Assembly (NCBI RefSeq): GCF_000247695.1
Contig: NW_004624743.1
Coordinates: forward strand, 5,702,136 to 5,766,135
Reading direction: 5' to 3'
Origin: Heterocephalus glaber
Taxonomy: Eukaryota; Chordata; Mammalia; Rodentia; Bathyergidae
Length of the DNA: 64,000 nucleotides
Shown: positions 12,171 through 23,580 of the stretch, in pieces
Layout: every line of letters begins with the position of its first letter
Position numbering within the stretch: position 1 is the stretch's first letter
Program-made: the position numbers and the translations under genes
Notes under the pieces: generated by a model
Database searches by the model: none
What the model saw: the letters and a program-made list of their open reading frames with translations, nothing else
What the model was told of the DNA's origin: nothing

Positions 12171-12182
12171 AAAATACATTGT

Positions 12183-13079
12183 AGTGATATCAGACGTCTA
12201 AGGCACAAAGTAAGTTTTAAGTATGTGGCTGAGGTGCATATGGTAAGGAAGAACACTCAGCAAATTACACTGCCATTTTAAACATTGGAGTTGAATTTCG
12301 TATTTTGTGAAATGGAGCATTGTACGTTTTGGAACTCGGTTTTATTGTTAGACACTGTTTTTATTCCTGTGTGTGATTACTGTTATCTGTATTGAAGATC
12401 AGTTTCCTGAGAAGGTAAATAATGGATAATTTGGAATTCAAGTCCTTACTCCCATGATTAAGAAAATCCCTTGATCTTCATTATGCCTCTATGTTACCTC
12501 CTCTTCTATATGTAAGAAACATGAACAAATTTATTTCTAGATCCTTTCATCTCCAAGAGTCAACGAACTTAGAATATACTTACTTAAATCAAATAGAAGC
12601 CAATTCAGGAAAGACACCTGTGGAAAAATACCTCAGAGGTCAATACACTAATTAAAAATGATGCAAATGTCATATTTAATAGCATCATTATTTACAATTA
12701 ATTTTTAAGATGTATATGAAATAATTATTGGGCTGTAAATTATTATTTAAGAAAACATTAATAAACATTAATAAACTTGAATAATACAATCAGGTAAATA
12801 TGTTAAAAATATTTATATAATTTATATAATAATTTGTAGATGAAAATAAATTATTCTAAATTCTATTATTTTAATATTCCAAACACGTATTAATGCTTTG
12901 GAGCTTCATGAATCCCTGAAGGATAGAAGTTCTACATTTAGTATGTTATGATTGAGAAAATGAAAAATGTTGAAAGTTCCTGTAACTCCTTCACAGCATT
13001 TAACGGTGGGACTTTTCAGAGGTGGCTGGATCTAGACTGTGTAATGCTGAGCTCAAGGATCTGTGATTAGTAAATTAGT
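12183..13079. other. AT-rich single-copy DNA, no gene seen
   Basis: No recognisable gene or transposon. Around 12765-12835 there is a short run of TAAT/ATTA-rich near-repeats ('aaacattaataaacattaat'). Confidence 0.5.
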
Positions 13080-13427
13080 TTATTCACTGGCTTGGCATAG
13101 GTCTGGGTAGGATTAAGGGTGTCTTACCCTGACTGTGAGTTCCACCTACCCTAGGGGCAGGTATCTTGGATAATATATAAGGGACAGGAAGAGAGTCATT
13201 GCTTGTTGCTTGTTGGTTGTTGCTTACTTTCTGTTTACTGCCTTCTGCCTGCCCTGCTTGGCCATGGACTGTTTCTCCTCTGCACCCCGCCAAGCCATGC
13301 AACACTGCCTTGGAGCCAGCTGATTATGAACTGAAACCTCTAGAAACTGTGAGTCAAATGCACTTTCCTCCTTTAATTTTGGGTTTTGGGTATTTTGTCT
13401 CAGCAATGAGAAAAATAAAATAATACA
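13080..13427 (+). mobile_element. MaLR LTR (3' half)
   Basis: Order of blocks as in rodent-style MaLR LTRs: 'taagggacaggaagagag'-like region, pyrimidine-rich core, 'ggccatggactgtttctcc', 'gccatgcaacactgcctt', 'ggagccagctgattatgaac', 'tgaaacctctagaaactg', 'tgagtcaaatgcactttcct', and 'gggtattttgtctcagcaat' ending in 'taataca'. No internal region is attached, so this is a solo LTR with a poorly preserved 5' side. Open frames on both strands across it are a by-product of its lower AT content. Confidence 0.75.
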
Positions 13428-16400
13428 TTCATTAAAAATATTAATAAATTATGAATAAAATGCACAGTGAGGCATAAGAAAAGTTGATGAAAATTTAATG
13501 TCTCATTTATAAACAAAAAAATTTCATAGATATTTAAGTGTAAAGTTAAGTCTGAGGTTCCTTATAAGTCCAACAATTTACAGGAAATTACTTAGACCTA
13601 AATAGTGTGTTCACGCCAAATACCAGTCTGCAATACTGGATCCATATTTAAATGTGCAAATATAGGCAGAAGATCACATACCTGGAATTTTCTTGACACT
13701 TTTAACCAATTGATTAGGAAGAACTAACCAAGTAAATAAAAAAGTTAGAGTCCTAAAAGAGAAATATATTCTTTTTCAACCTTAACACACTGTGTGAAAG
13801 TGGAAATTCATTGTCTGTGGTGTGGGTGGCCGTGTGGACCACAGATGTGTGTGTCATGTTTTTCTGAGGAAACGGCACACCTAGCTCAGAAAGCTGTCCA
13901 GCAGTGCCATCACGTAAGTATGCCGCATTTCTCTACGGTAGCTTTGGAGGAAAAATTTAATTTAGTTAATTATAACAAACTTCTAACTAAACTCTTTAAC
14001 TTTTCAGATTTCTCTTTGTGAGAATCATGACAGCAAATAAAAGAAAGCCATTATATGTTAAACTCTTTTCTAAAGAAAATTGTTGTTGCTAAGGAAACAT
14101 TTATTTTCTTCATAGAACATATTTTCATGGCACTGTGTTAAGAAATTTTAACTTAATCTAAGTTATTTAGAAATTTGAAAGCCATTCCACACACAAATTG
14201 CATACAATTTTAAAAATCAAAGCTGCATTTTAGATGAATTTACATATTCACAAAGTCACACTTTATTTTCTGTTTCAGAATTTAAAAGATCACAATTGTC
14301 ACATGATCTCTTTTAAATTATTTTACTTATTTCATTTAATTTGGGAACTTCAATATATTGTTAATGAACATTTACCTTTTTGTAATTTAAAACCATATAT
14401 GTTTACATTTAGGCTTACTTATTTAAATATAACAACATGAAAAGACTATTTTCTGCCTTCAGTTGTAATTATTACAAGATACATTTCATTTTATATGTTT
14501 TGCTCCTTCAACAATTCCACTGTATAGAGGAGTGTATAACAAAAACATGATAGTTAGAAGAAAATCTTCCAATTAATTTTCAAAATTATTTTATTTTTAG
14601 AATTTAAATTTTCTTCTACAAAAGCTTGTGATTGTGTATCTAAACAAAATGACATTTTTTTCCTTGAGTCTAAGCAAGCTAAATTGTTAGAAACTTGAAA
14701 ATTTATTTTTTCTTAGAGAATTTTCTAGAATACAAAAAATTCTATTGATCAAGGTAACTTCCTGTTATATTATATTCAAATGGAAATAAAAGTCTCAGAT
14801 GAAACCCTGTAAAATAGCTCTTTTTAACTTTTGACGTAAACTATAATTTGTGCTTTAACTAAAATCAATAGATAGATCATATTATGCTCTGAACACTCAA
14901 ATTACAAAATCCTTTCATTTGTAGTATGTAAACGAAGTAAAGGGGAGGAAGTAAAAAAATTTTACAATGATGCTAAGTAGAGATCAATATTTGAGTGGGA
15001 ACTGTATTTTAAGCTGGGTTAAGTAAGTAGAAATTGTTTTGATAATTTTTACACATTTACTTGTTTTTCCAATTGTAAAAATATGGATTAAAAAAGGGTA
15101 AGATAATTAAAAAATACCTGTGGAAGAAATAAATTCATCGGCTTGAGTAAAGAAACTCCTCAAAAAGTAAACATTATGGTTTCACTAGAAATCGCAGATC
15201 TCTATTTACCTCATGTAATTACTGTAGATTACTGTTAATTCATATTTTATGGAATGTTATGTTCCTATTATATAGAATAAAAGAAAACACTTCATTGAAA
15301 TTGAAGTGGCAGGGTAAGGGGAGGTTTTAGAACCCTCATTGTAATTTGGTTTTTCTTTGGTGGCTAAAATTAGGAGGAATAAATCATAAACTATACAGAT
15401 TATTTAAATGAATTGAACTAATGAATTGATTTATGATCCTTCATTCTTCAAAACAGCATACATAGTCTCTAGACCATTTGTCTATATCCAGACAATACTG
15501 GGGAAAGTTTTATATAAATATTCCCAAATATGTCAGCCATATCAATGTAGGATTATAATTGATCAGTATTACCTTTTGAAATGAAAAAAAGTTATACCAA
15601 AAGAAATACTAAAACTAAAATCCGTAACAGAGCATAGTTTCATAATATAGGAGTGGGAGTAGTTTATTATATTAAGGTATTATACTAGTGATTTGTTTTT
15701 GTTCCTTCAAGCCTTTCATAAGAGGGAAAATTTAACTTGACAATTAAACCCTGAAAAAAGCATTAATATAGAAAAACATCCAGTTGTTATAACATTAATT
15801 CTTTAGAACACAATTGAGTCAAAATTAATATGTTAATACTATTTTAATTCTTTATATTTTTCCTGGCTTGAATATTTCAGGTAAAATTTCCCCTATTTAT
15901 TTTCTTTTATAAACCAATTGTATTTATTTTTACCTGATACCTAAAACACAAAAGAATTCTACACATTAATGGAGTAATGTGATAGTGTAATATTTAAATA
16001 AGGTTACAAATCACTTTCTCCTGAAATGTTAATCATTCCTTTATGATGAAAATTTCCAAAATCATTTGTTCTCTCTCTATGAAATGTATAGTATATTCTC
16101 CTTTTCTATAATCAACTTTCTGTACAATAGCACACTAATAATGCTTGCTTCTGTGGCTTAGCATCCATTGATTACCTTTTCCTACTCTTTCCTCTTGATT
16201 ATTCACCCCAGCAAGAATTTCTTCCTTCTAAACCAGTCACTAGATAATGTTTTAATTTGTTTTCATTTTCTCATAATTGATTCCACTCAGCTTTATTATG
16301 CTTCCTCTTGTAAGTCTGCCTTTTGGCTACAACTATCTCAATCAAGTCAATGGCTTTATTTCTAGGGTCATTGTCTGAACTTCTTCCACTTCTAAATTTA

Positions 16401-18067
16401 ACATTTAATGTTAACCCTCTTTTCCTCTCGGCTTCATAATTTAGAGAACCCTTTGCAAACACTACGCTTTGAAATTTTTTAGTTACTATTTTTATAATTA
16501 AAATATCTTCTCCAGGAATTAATGTGTAAGTATAATTGATGTATCTTACTAATTTAAGAAATCACTTTTCTATTTCTGCATGTAGACATTCGTTGTTTAC
16601 CAACCAGATTGTGGTCCTGAAATTAGATCATTAAATGAATTGGTAGCTAAATGAGGAACTATATATAGTATGTACATTACAATATTCAAAACAAAGAAAT
16701 GGAGAAAGAAAACTCCAACTTGATGACTTTGATATTATTTTCCTAACTCTTGCATACAGTACTATAATGTATAACAGAACATAAAACTACATTACTGTAC
16801 CGTATAGTATAATCAACAAAAATTGCAGTATTATATAAATACATGAACGATACCAAAAAGACATTGAACCTCTATAAACAGGATCAACAGAACTGTACAA
16901 AAAAAAAAAGAAAAGATGGGTTTTAAGTCTGAGCAGCAAGTTTTAAGTCCAATCTTTAAACAGGTAAGTAGTTAAATGAGAAATATCTGTATTCAGAAGA
17001 TCTTTAGTTTTCATATTAAAATATTATAGCCTTGTTTACTTTTTAGGAAAGTATATTCTTAACATAATTATTATTTAATAATATAGTCTTTAAATTTAGG
17101 CTATAAACTTCAAATGTAGACATTTTCATATACGAAAAAACTCAGTCTCAAGAACAGTCAAATCAGACATTTCTACAATCTTCATTTTTATTTATGCAAA
17201 ATTTAAATATTTTAATTTTTTTCATGTAAATTCTTATGTTAATTCTTATTCTTTATTTTGAAAATGTATGTTTACTATTTCCATATATTAATTTACCATT
17301 CATTTTTATGGCTAGTTATTATATCTATGAATTTTATTAATTTTCTCATCAATGTAATTTCAATCTTTCTAATACATAATATAATACATTTCAGTACAAA
17401 GCTTGTACCAGTATTGGGTATTTTAAAGTATTATTACTTATTATTCCTTCATTTCTAAAATGGCACCTTCTTGTCTACATCTGTGAATGCTTCTCCCTTT
17501 GTTTTAGGTAGAGCACAATTGCCTCATTCACCTTTCTAAAGTGACTAGCAATTGTATTATCACCATGGCTTGGGAATCCAGGCAATTTCCTCTGATTCAA
17601 GACTTCCGTTTTATAATACAGTCAATTATGGTATATAGTCAGGCACATTTCTGGCATTGGTCAAAAGATGTGTTTTCATGCTATATAAATTATGGTTTAT
17701 TTTACTAGGATATAGTTTTTTTTATAAAAAGAGAAAATTGATAAATTTGTATCAATAGGACTTAAAATAGTTTAGCCATTTCAAATGCTAGTGAAAATAT
17801 TTTTAAAAGTGTTTTTCTTGAATTACCAATGTTAATATTCCAAAAAATGTTTCTCAGTTCCTTCAAATAGCGTCAGCCTTTCACTGTTTGAAATACTAAT
17901 GAGAGATTAGTACCATGCCAGTCATAGCACGGTGAAAGGTAAACTCCACCTTGGACATATGGTCAATCCCCATTCAGACACAAAATTTCTTTTCTGTTTC
18001 TGAAAAAGTATTTAACCACACTCATCACCACCATTCTTATGTGTATAAGTATTTGAAATTATTCATA
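13428..18067. other. Long AT-rich stretch without recognisable repeats or genes
   Basis: About 4.6 kb in which I recognise no transposon. The segment 13790-14030 is more GC-rich and carries a 75-codon plus frame; it includes a donor-like 'gtaagt' at 13914-13919 and an acceptor-like 'ttaacttttcag', but the two do not define an exon. The rest is AT-rich with only short open frames. Confidence 0.5.
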
Positions 18068-18215
18068 TTCACAAGGCAGAAACATCATGGCAGCAGGGCA
18101 TGGCAGAGTAAAATTACTCACTTCCTGGTGGCCCAGAAGGAGAACATAGGACGAAAGTGGCAGAGACATACCTTCCAAAGGCAAGTCAGAAACGACCCAC
18201 TCCCTCCAACTGAAA
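18068..18215 (-). mobile_element. MaLR LTR fragment, antisense
   Basis: 'aacatcatggcagcagggca', 'ctcacttcctggtggccca', 'agacataccttccaaaggca' and 'gacccactccctccaact' are the antisense of the central part of a MaLR LTR. The LTR termini are not recognisable. Confidence 0.65.
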
Positions 18216-18399
18216 AATATGATTCTTTAAGTGTATGTGAAAGGCTCAGTAACAGTTTACAGATTTGTGTTTGTTTTTAAGGTTGACTAAAGTTTAAACT
18301 TTGGTTTAGTTATTTATAGGAAACTCTATGTACATCTGAAAATCTTTGACAAAAAATACACAACTACGAAGAAGTCAGAAAAAACAAGCAAGGAACTAC

Positions 18400-18615
18400 C
18401 ATGAGTAAGCCAGTTCATCCTGTCAACTTGACTAAATCAAGAAACTATTGAATAAGTGATTAAGGCATGGAAGTACTATGTTCATGAATGGGTTGATCTA
18501 CTCACAGTCATACCCAAACATGGATCAAAACCACTGATACCCTGAGCCAAAATAAACTTTTAAATTTAAGTTGTGAGTGTCAGGTAGTTTGTCCAAACAA
18601 TGGGAAATCTCAAAA
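18400..18615 (+). mobile_element. MaLR LTR fragment (3' end)
   Basis: It ends with the MaLR 3' block 'ctgagccaaaataaactttt', 'aatttaagttgtgagtgtca', 'ggtagtttgtcc'. The upstream part starts with an LTR-type 'tcctgtcaacttgactaa'. It lies about 185 bp from an antisense MaLR fragment (18068-18215), so the two may be a rearranged pair or two insertions. Confidence 0.55.
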
Positions 18616-19249
18616 ATACAATAAAATACTTATTATTTTCATATACCAGCAGATTTTTGCAGCTTACAGTTTCTTTATCAAAAACTTATTGAAAATGCAT
18701 GTTGAAGTGGTAATCTATTTCCACTTAGAGACTTAAGTGTAAGTACTATTTCCTAGATAATTTTTGTGTATAAAACTACATTATATAAATGTATTCATAT
18801 TACAGTAATAATAATTCCAGATTAAACATTGTTTATGTATTCAAAATAATGTGCGAATATTCTTTATGAGTAACACATAATGACTTCAAAAATTATTATT
18901 AATGAATCAAGTTATGCAGTAGTGTTTGAGCTGACTACTTCAAAAAATTTCCAAAACTTTAAAATAGAATAAGAATAACCACTCTTCATCTATTGTTGCA
19001 AAAAGCTATCAAGATTGTTTTTAATCCACGTAAGCAATAAACATTTGCTATATAACTATAACACTAAACAGAAGACATTTTCCTATCTTCTTCACTAATT
19101 TCTATCAATTAACTCCAGTAAGCAAACCTAAACAAAATCCTAATTTAGAGGGAGACTCACATTATAAAATTTGAACCACTAGCATCAAACTTACTCCAGT
19201 GAACAGGTTGCTTGAGTTCATGTCAGCCAGGGCTTGCTGCTGTGATCAG
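18616..19249. other. AT-rich single-copy DNA, no gene seen
   Basis: No transposon or gene signature recognised. Confidence 0.5.
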
Positions 19250-19600
19250 CAGCCATCTGTGTCCTCAACAGAGTATTACTCAGTCACAAGAAGAACAAAA
19301 TCACGTAACTCGCTGCAAGATGAATGGAACTGGAGACCATCCTATTTAGTGACATAAGCCAGACTCAGACAGACAAATACATGTTGCCTATCGTATGTGG
19401 ATTTTAGAAAAAGAGGTAGAGGCATAGGAAATCACCATAGAAAGGAGACTGTTAGAGAAGAGGAAATGAATCAGGATGTGAGGGCAGGCAAGAAGAGGGT
19501 TTGAAGTGCTCAACTCATGCTGTGTGCAAATAGGAACACACCAGAATGAAGCCCATTACACTGAATAACTAATGTGCTCTAATAGCAATGCAAAAAATGC
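19250..19600 (+). mobile_element. L1 3' end (ORF2 tail and 3' UTR)
   Basis: 'gagtattactcagtcacaag', 'gatgaatggaactggagac' and 'gacataagccagactcagac' correspond to the C-terminal codons of L1 ORF2, now broken by stops. A G/A-rich 3' UTR follows, then 'aacacaccagaatgaagccc' and a short A-run near 19590. It is 5'-truncated and belongs to the purine-rich 3' UTR L1 group. Confidence 0.8.
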
Positions 19601-20219
19601 ATTTCCATAGAAAATTCTTCTTCCTGTAGACACCTCAGGCCACAACAAACTCCCTCCAAGATCCTAAAGAAGCAGTTTGGTGATAAAGCTTGAGTTGATC
19701 ACATGACTCTCTTCTCTGAAAATTCACACTTACCTTCCTTCCTTCCAGAAGTACTATGTCACTTTCTTCTTTCAATACTTCTGGAAGTGCTAGTTTGCTG
19801 GAAGGCTCTATTTTCCCCCTTCCCATCCAGGCCAGCTGCGGTGTGGAAGCACCTTTGTGCCAGATGTGCTGTCTGCAGATTTGCCGCCAAGTCTGCCGCA
19901 ATACCAATCAGGGTTTTGCAGACATCTTGTTAGTAAGCTTGTGTCCAAGTAGGTCTTTCTTTGGCCTGTGATATCTAAATAATACAACTGGTATAATTTA
20001 AATATCTAGGCTTTTTGTATGAGATCTTTAGACCTTTTGGTTTGGAGATGTGCATTTTTTTCTAGGTAATTAACTTGACAATTTTATGCCATTAATTTAT
20101 TTATTCTTCTGCTAAATGCTTTGATTATGCCTTTGAGTGTTTGTACAAAGCATTAGCTCATATTTTTGTTTCTTGTGTTTTTTTATTCTAGATTTTTTTT
20201 GTTAGCTTAATGTGTAAGT
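19601..20219. other. Unassigned GC-richer segment with a hairpin
   Basis: Open frames exist on both strands (90 codons minus 19635-19907; 76 and 71 codons plus). None resembles a known protein. It holds the inverted repeat at 19742-19787. It is possibly an LTR or exon relic, but I cannot assign it. Confidence 0.35.
19742..19787. repeat. Inverted repeat, 12-bp perfect arms
   Basis: 'cttccagaagta' (19742-19753) and 'tacttctggaag' (19776-19787) are perfectly complementary with a 22-nt pyrimidine-rich loop. Confidence 0.75.
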
Positions 20220-20620
20220 AGTGTTTACAGATGGAATAGAACATAATAAATCTGAAACTAATCCCAATAATCCCCGAAGCCTGATTATTGACGGGCCTTT
20301 TAACTGGTGACACAGTTGTGCCAAGGCGATTAATCAGCATTCGATTTAGCCCTATACAGAGCTATCACAAGGACACTACCTTATTAACTAGTCAAGGTGT
20401 GTTAATTATGTTCAGTTCATACTCAAGCATCAATATTTTTTGGTCATTGACGCTCACAAAACTCTGAGAAAGACTGCCTTAGTGGAGGAATCTGAGACGT
20501 GTATTGTTCTCTATGTGTGGTTTCCTGTTCATCGTGGGTTCTTTATGTCAAAGACACTATCACCTTCTTTTAAAAGTTTTATCTATCAGGTTGTGTCACA
20601 AATATAAACAATGGCTAAAA
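20220..20620. promoter_or_regulatory. Candidate conserved non-coding element
   Basis: A 400-bp single-copy stretch of clearly higher complexity than its neighbours. It holds two TAATCC motifs (20259-20264, 20268-20273) and a palindromic GATTAATC (20328-20335), core sites of K50/paired-type homeodomain proteins. It also retains CpGs ('cccgaag', 'tgacggg', 'ggcgatt', 'ttcgattt', 'gacgctc', 'gacgtg', 'tcgtgg'). Motifs this short also occur by chance, and there is no direct evidence of function. Confidence 0.3.
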
Positions 20621-20664
20621 TTTGTAAAACGTGAAAATAATTAACTTTAAAAACACCACCGTTA

Positions 20665-20767
20665 GGGCTGGGGATTTAGCTCAGTGGTTTCGCCGCCTGC
20701 TGCGCAAGCACAAGGACCCGAGTTTGATCTCCGGTACCAAAAAAAACCCAAACCAAAACAAAACAAA
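20665..20767 (+). mobile_element. ID-type SINE (tRNA-derived)
   Basis: It begins 'gggctggggatttagctcag' with the A box, has a B box 'gagtttgatct' (one decayed CpG) and ends in an A-rich C-interrupted tail. The target-site duplication is about 15 bp: 'aaacaccaccgttag' (20651-20665) and 'aaacaccaccattag' (20768-20782), with one mismatch. Confidence 0.92.
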
Positions 20768-20923
20768 AAACACCACCATTAGGAAGACACTAAACATACC
20801 AAAATTATACTTGTAAGAAGAGCATTATAAAAGTGGAGAAAGACAAAAATGCTTTGTTTCAATGGTTTGCTTCTTCAAATGGCTCTGAGTACTAAAATTC
20901 TAAGTATGGAATTTGAAATCACT

Positions 20924-21003
20924 TTTTTTTGGTACTGGGAATCGAACTCGGTCCTTGCACTTATGAGGTAGGTGGCAGAACCACTGAGTTAAATCCCCAG
21001 CCC
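20924..21003 (-). mobile_element. ID-type SINE, antisense
   Basis: It reads as a T-run, 'ggtactgggaatcgaactcg', and 'accactgagttaaatcccca', the antisense of the ID B and A boxes. A short duplication flanks it: 'tgaaatcact' (20914-20923) and 'tgaaatcatt' (21004-21013). It lies only 156 bp from the sense ID at 20665, making an inverted pair. Confidence 0.9.
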
Positions 21004-21224
21004 TGAAATCATTTATTTTGAAAACTACACTTTACTACTGTTCAAATATTTTGAAATTTTTTCTTAGCTATGTTTTATACTATTCTACACAATCCTCTTA
21101 GCGTACTTATGTTCTTTATCTTTCAAAAGACTTCCTAAATAAGTTAACCTTTTGTTTAGAATTTTCTTGGGAGAGTAACACTCCATTCAGAATGCTTGTT
21201 ATGTATATTATTTATCATCTATTT

Positions 21225-21785
21225 TTTGATCTACCAGTACAAGTTTTCTCTGTGTACATATATGGTGAGATATTAAATACATAAAAGGGGACATGTATTA
21301 CAGGAATTGACTCATATGATTGTAGAAGTCAAGAAGTCTCAGAAAAACTTCTCTGAACATTGGAGAACTAGAAAAATGACTGCAATTCAGTTTGAGTTTG
21401 GAAACTTAAGAAGAAAGGAAGCTGACAGCGCAAATTCCAACCCAATGCCAAGAGCCTGATACAGAAAGATGTTCCCTGGTTTAAGTCCTGGCATTGGAAA
21501 GTTCATAAACCAGGAGCTCAAATATACAAAAGTAGCAGAATATGGAGGCTTCAGCTCAAGTAGTCAGAGAAAGAATCCATATATCCTTCACCTCTTGTTC
21601 TGTTGGAATCCTCAGCAGCTTGGATGATACTCTTCAATAATGCTGAGGGTCCCCTTCCTAATCCACTGATCCAAATTAATCTCTTGATGGATGACTCTAA
21701 CCAAACAGACATAATCTTTATCCCAGTTTTCCAGTCAGTGCTGAGCTCAACCTGGCTGCCACTAAAATCGACAATTATAGATGTC
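21225..21785 (-). mobile_element. MLT2-like LTR (ERVL), antisense
   Basis: Read on the minus strand it starts with 'cgattttagtggcagcca' (equivalent to the gap-toothed 'taattttaggtgtcaac' start). It continues with a 'gatcagtggatta' block, 'ccaagctgctgagg', 'ccaggacttaaacc', and 'gagtcaattcctgtaat' before an AT-rich end. This is the layout of ERVL-class MLT2 LTRs. Divergence is high and both termini are blurred. The 73-codon plus frame across it is not a gene. Confidence 0.65.
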
Positions 21786-22559
21786 TATTACCATTTTATT
21801 ACCTACCAGATTCTCAGAACATAGATAAAATCTTGGGAACACACATAAACTGATTCTTATCGAGATTTTCAAAATAAGATTATTTAAATGTTTATAATTA
21901 CGATTACCACAATCTTCTTTAAATACTTTGTACTTTCTACTTTTAAATATATTTTTCTCTTTACTTGTTTAACTTTATACACTTAGGATTTATCATATCA
22001 AATTATTTATATTATTAGTAATACTTGCCTAAATCTAAATTTTATAAGACCACTAAAATGCTAACTGTACAATGTGACTCTTGCAAGTTATTTCTACTCC
22101 TAATAAATGAAAGAATAGTGTAACTTATTACTATTCTCAATAATGATACTATTTGCTTACATAATATGCAAAATAAATCCTTAAACAAGAAAAGGGGAAT
22201 AAAGATATTTGGGGGAATTAACATTGGTTTTGTCTTGTGGTGCTACTCACATGTCTACACATCCACAAAGATTGATTGATTTCTTCATGCAGTGCCTAGA
22301 TGCTTCCATTTCTCTTTTACAATTATTAGTCACATATGAGAATCAAGATGTTAAGTTTCAAATCACAGACAAAGTTACTTGTTCTGAAGAGAGGTTAAAC
22401 TGACCATTGCACATGATTGATTGTATTGCCCCAAATATTTTCAGAGGACTAGTGTCTTAGAGGAAGTCCAAGGCAGTGTAAGCCTTCCTTAGTGTGTTGT
22501 CTTATGTGTTTTACATGTTTTTGTCCTATTAGTCTGGTTTTTAAACAACATGTATGATA
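21786..22559. other. AT-rich single-copy DNA, no gene seen
   Basis: No gene or repeat recognised. Confidence 0.45.
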
Positions 22560-22745
22560 ACTCACTTCATAAAGTCTTATAAGATGAACAAATGAGTCTG
22601 ATATTGGCAAAATAAAAGGAGGTAGAAGGAAGGGGGACAAAAGTATTGAGATGTGTTATGTACACGTACCAGTTCCCTACAATGAATGTAATCATTATGT
22701 ACTGCAAACATGTACTAGTAACAGTGAAAATTAAACATAAATAAG
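22560..22745 (+). mobile_element. L1 3' UTR fragment
   Basis: A purine-rich block ('ggaggtagaaggaagggg') is followed by 'ttatgtacacgtaccagtt', 'aatgaatgtaatcattatgt' and 'actgcaaacatgtactagta', then an A-rich tail to about 22760. These blocks recur, in the same order or as complement, in the L1 3' UTR copies at 36380 (plus) and 46428 (minus). Confidence 0.65.
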
Positions 22746-22760
22746 AAAAAAGAAAAAAAT

Positions 22761-23299
22761 AATAAATTGAAAGAGAATCTGAGGAAAGTCATCCCATCTG
22801 AAGGAGTTAAATAATGGCAGAATATCCTCAATACTCAACAAGCTATTTTTCACGTGGCTGACATAATAATTACTTCTTGCTCTGGAAGCATAAGGTACTA
22901 TTATAAATTCTTTACTGTAGATAATTAAATAGTTTTGGATTTATTTGGGGGAAACAGATGAAAGTTGATACCTTTGCTAGTTTTTAATTCTCACTCTGGG
23001 TTTAAAACTGTAAGTGAGATGCAAAACCATAAGCTTACAGGAAAAGCAATTTGTATTGTTTAGGTAGATTTTTGGAATGCATGGGACTTTCTGTTCAAGA
23101 TTTTTAATTTCAGATTTGGGAAATATTAGGTTACATTTCCAAATTTTCTACTGGTCTTATAAGACTTTAGTTGAATTTAAACCCAGTACTCAGCTACTGC
23201 TCTCTGGAGTGACAAATGTTAGTTCAGCCCTTGCCCTTACAAATTCCTCAACAAATGGTCCAAAGATGAAAATTGAATGAAACCTTGTTAATCAATATG
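22761..23299. other. Single-copy DNA, no gene seen
   Basis: No recognisable feature. A 67-codon plus frame (23077-23280) has no family signature. Confidence 0.4.
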
Positions 23300-23580
23300 T
23301 GGGGTGACAATTTCTGAAACAATTCATCTTTAGGAAGAATGAATAATTCAAGAGATCAACTGTGCATCATAGTGACTGTTGTTAATGATAGTACTTTACA
23401 TATTAAAAATTGCTAAAGGATTAGATTTTAGGGGATTTGGCTGCAAAGAAGGGTAAGCATGTGAAACAACATGTATGTTAAACAGCCCAATTTAACTATT
23501 CTATAATGCAGACCTATATCACAGTAGCGTCTGTATCTCATAAATATGTGGATTTTTTACTTGTCAATCAAAACAGATTT
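23300..23580 (+). mobile_element. L1M-type 3' end (3' UTR)
   Basis: It contains the old L1 3' signature: 'gtgactgttgttaatgatag' (the 'tagttaacaata' block), 'ggattagattttaggggatt', 'cagacctatatcacagtag', 'gtatctcataaatatgtgg' and 'tacttgtcaatcaaaa'. It is strongly diverged, with no poly(A) tail left. Confidence 0.7.

Noticed and set aside
13794..14021. Possible exon with 'gtaagt' donor and 'cttttcag' acceptor
   Set aside because: The donor precedes the acceptor in the same short frame and no partner exons are visible; both motifs are common by chance.
16620..16860. Possible second Tigger-type element (repeated 'acagtactataatg'-like text)
   Set aside because: Only very short AT-rich matches; no ordered block alignment or inverted termini.
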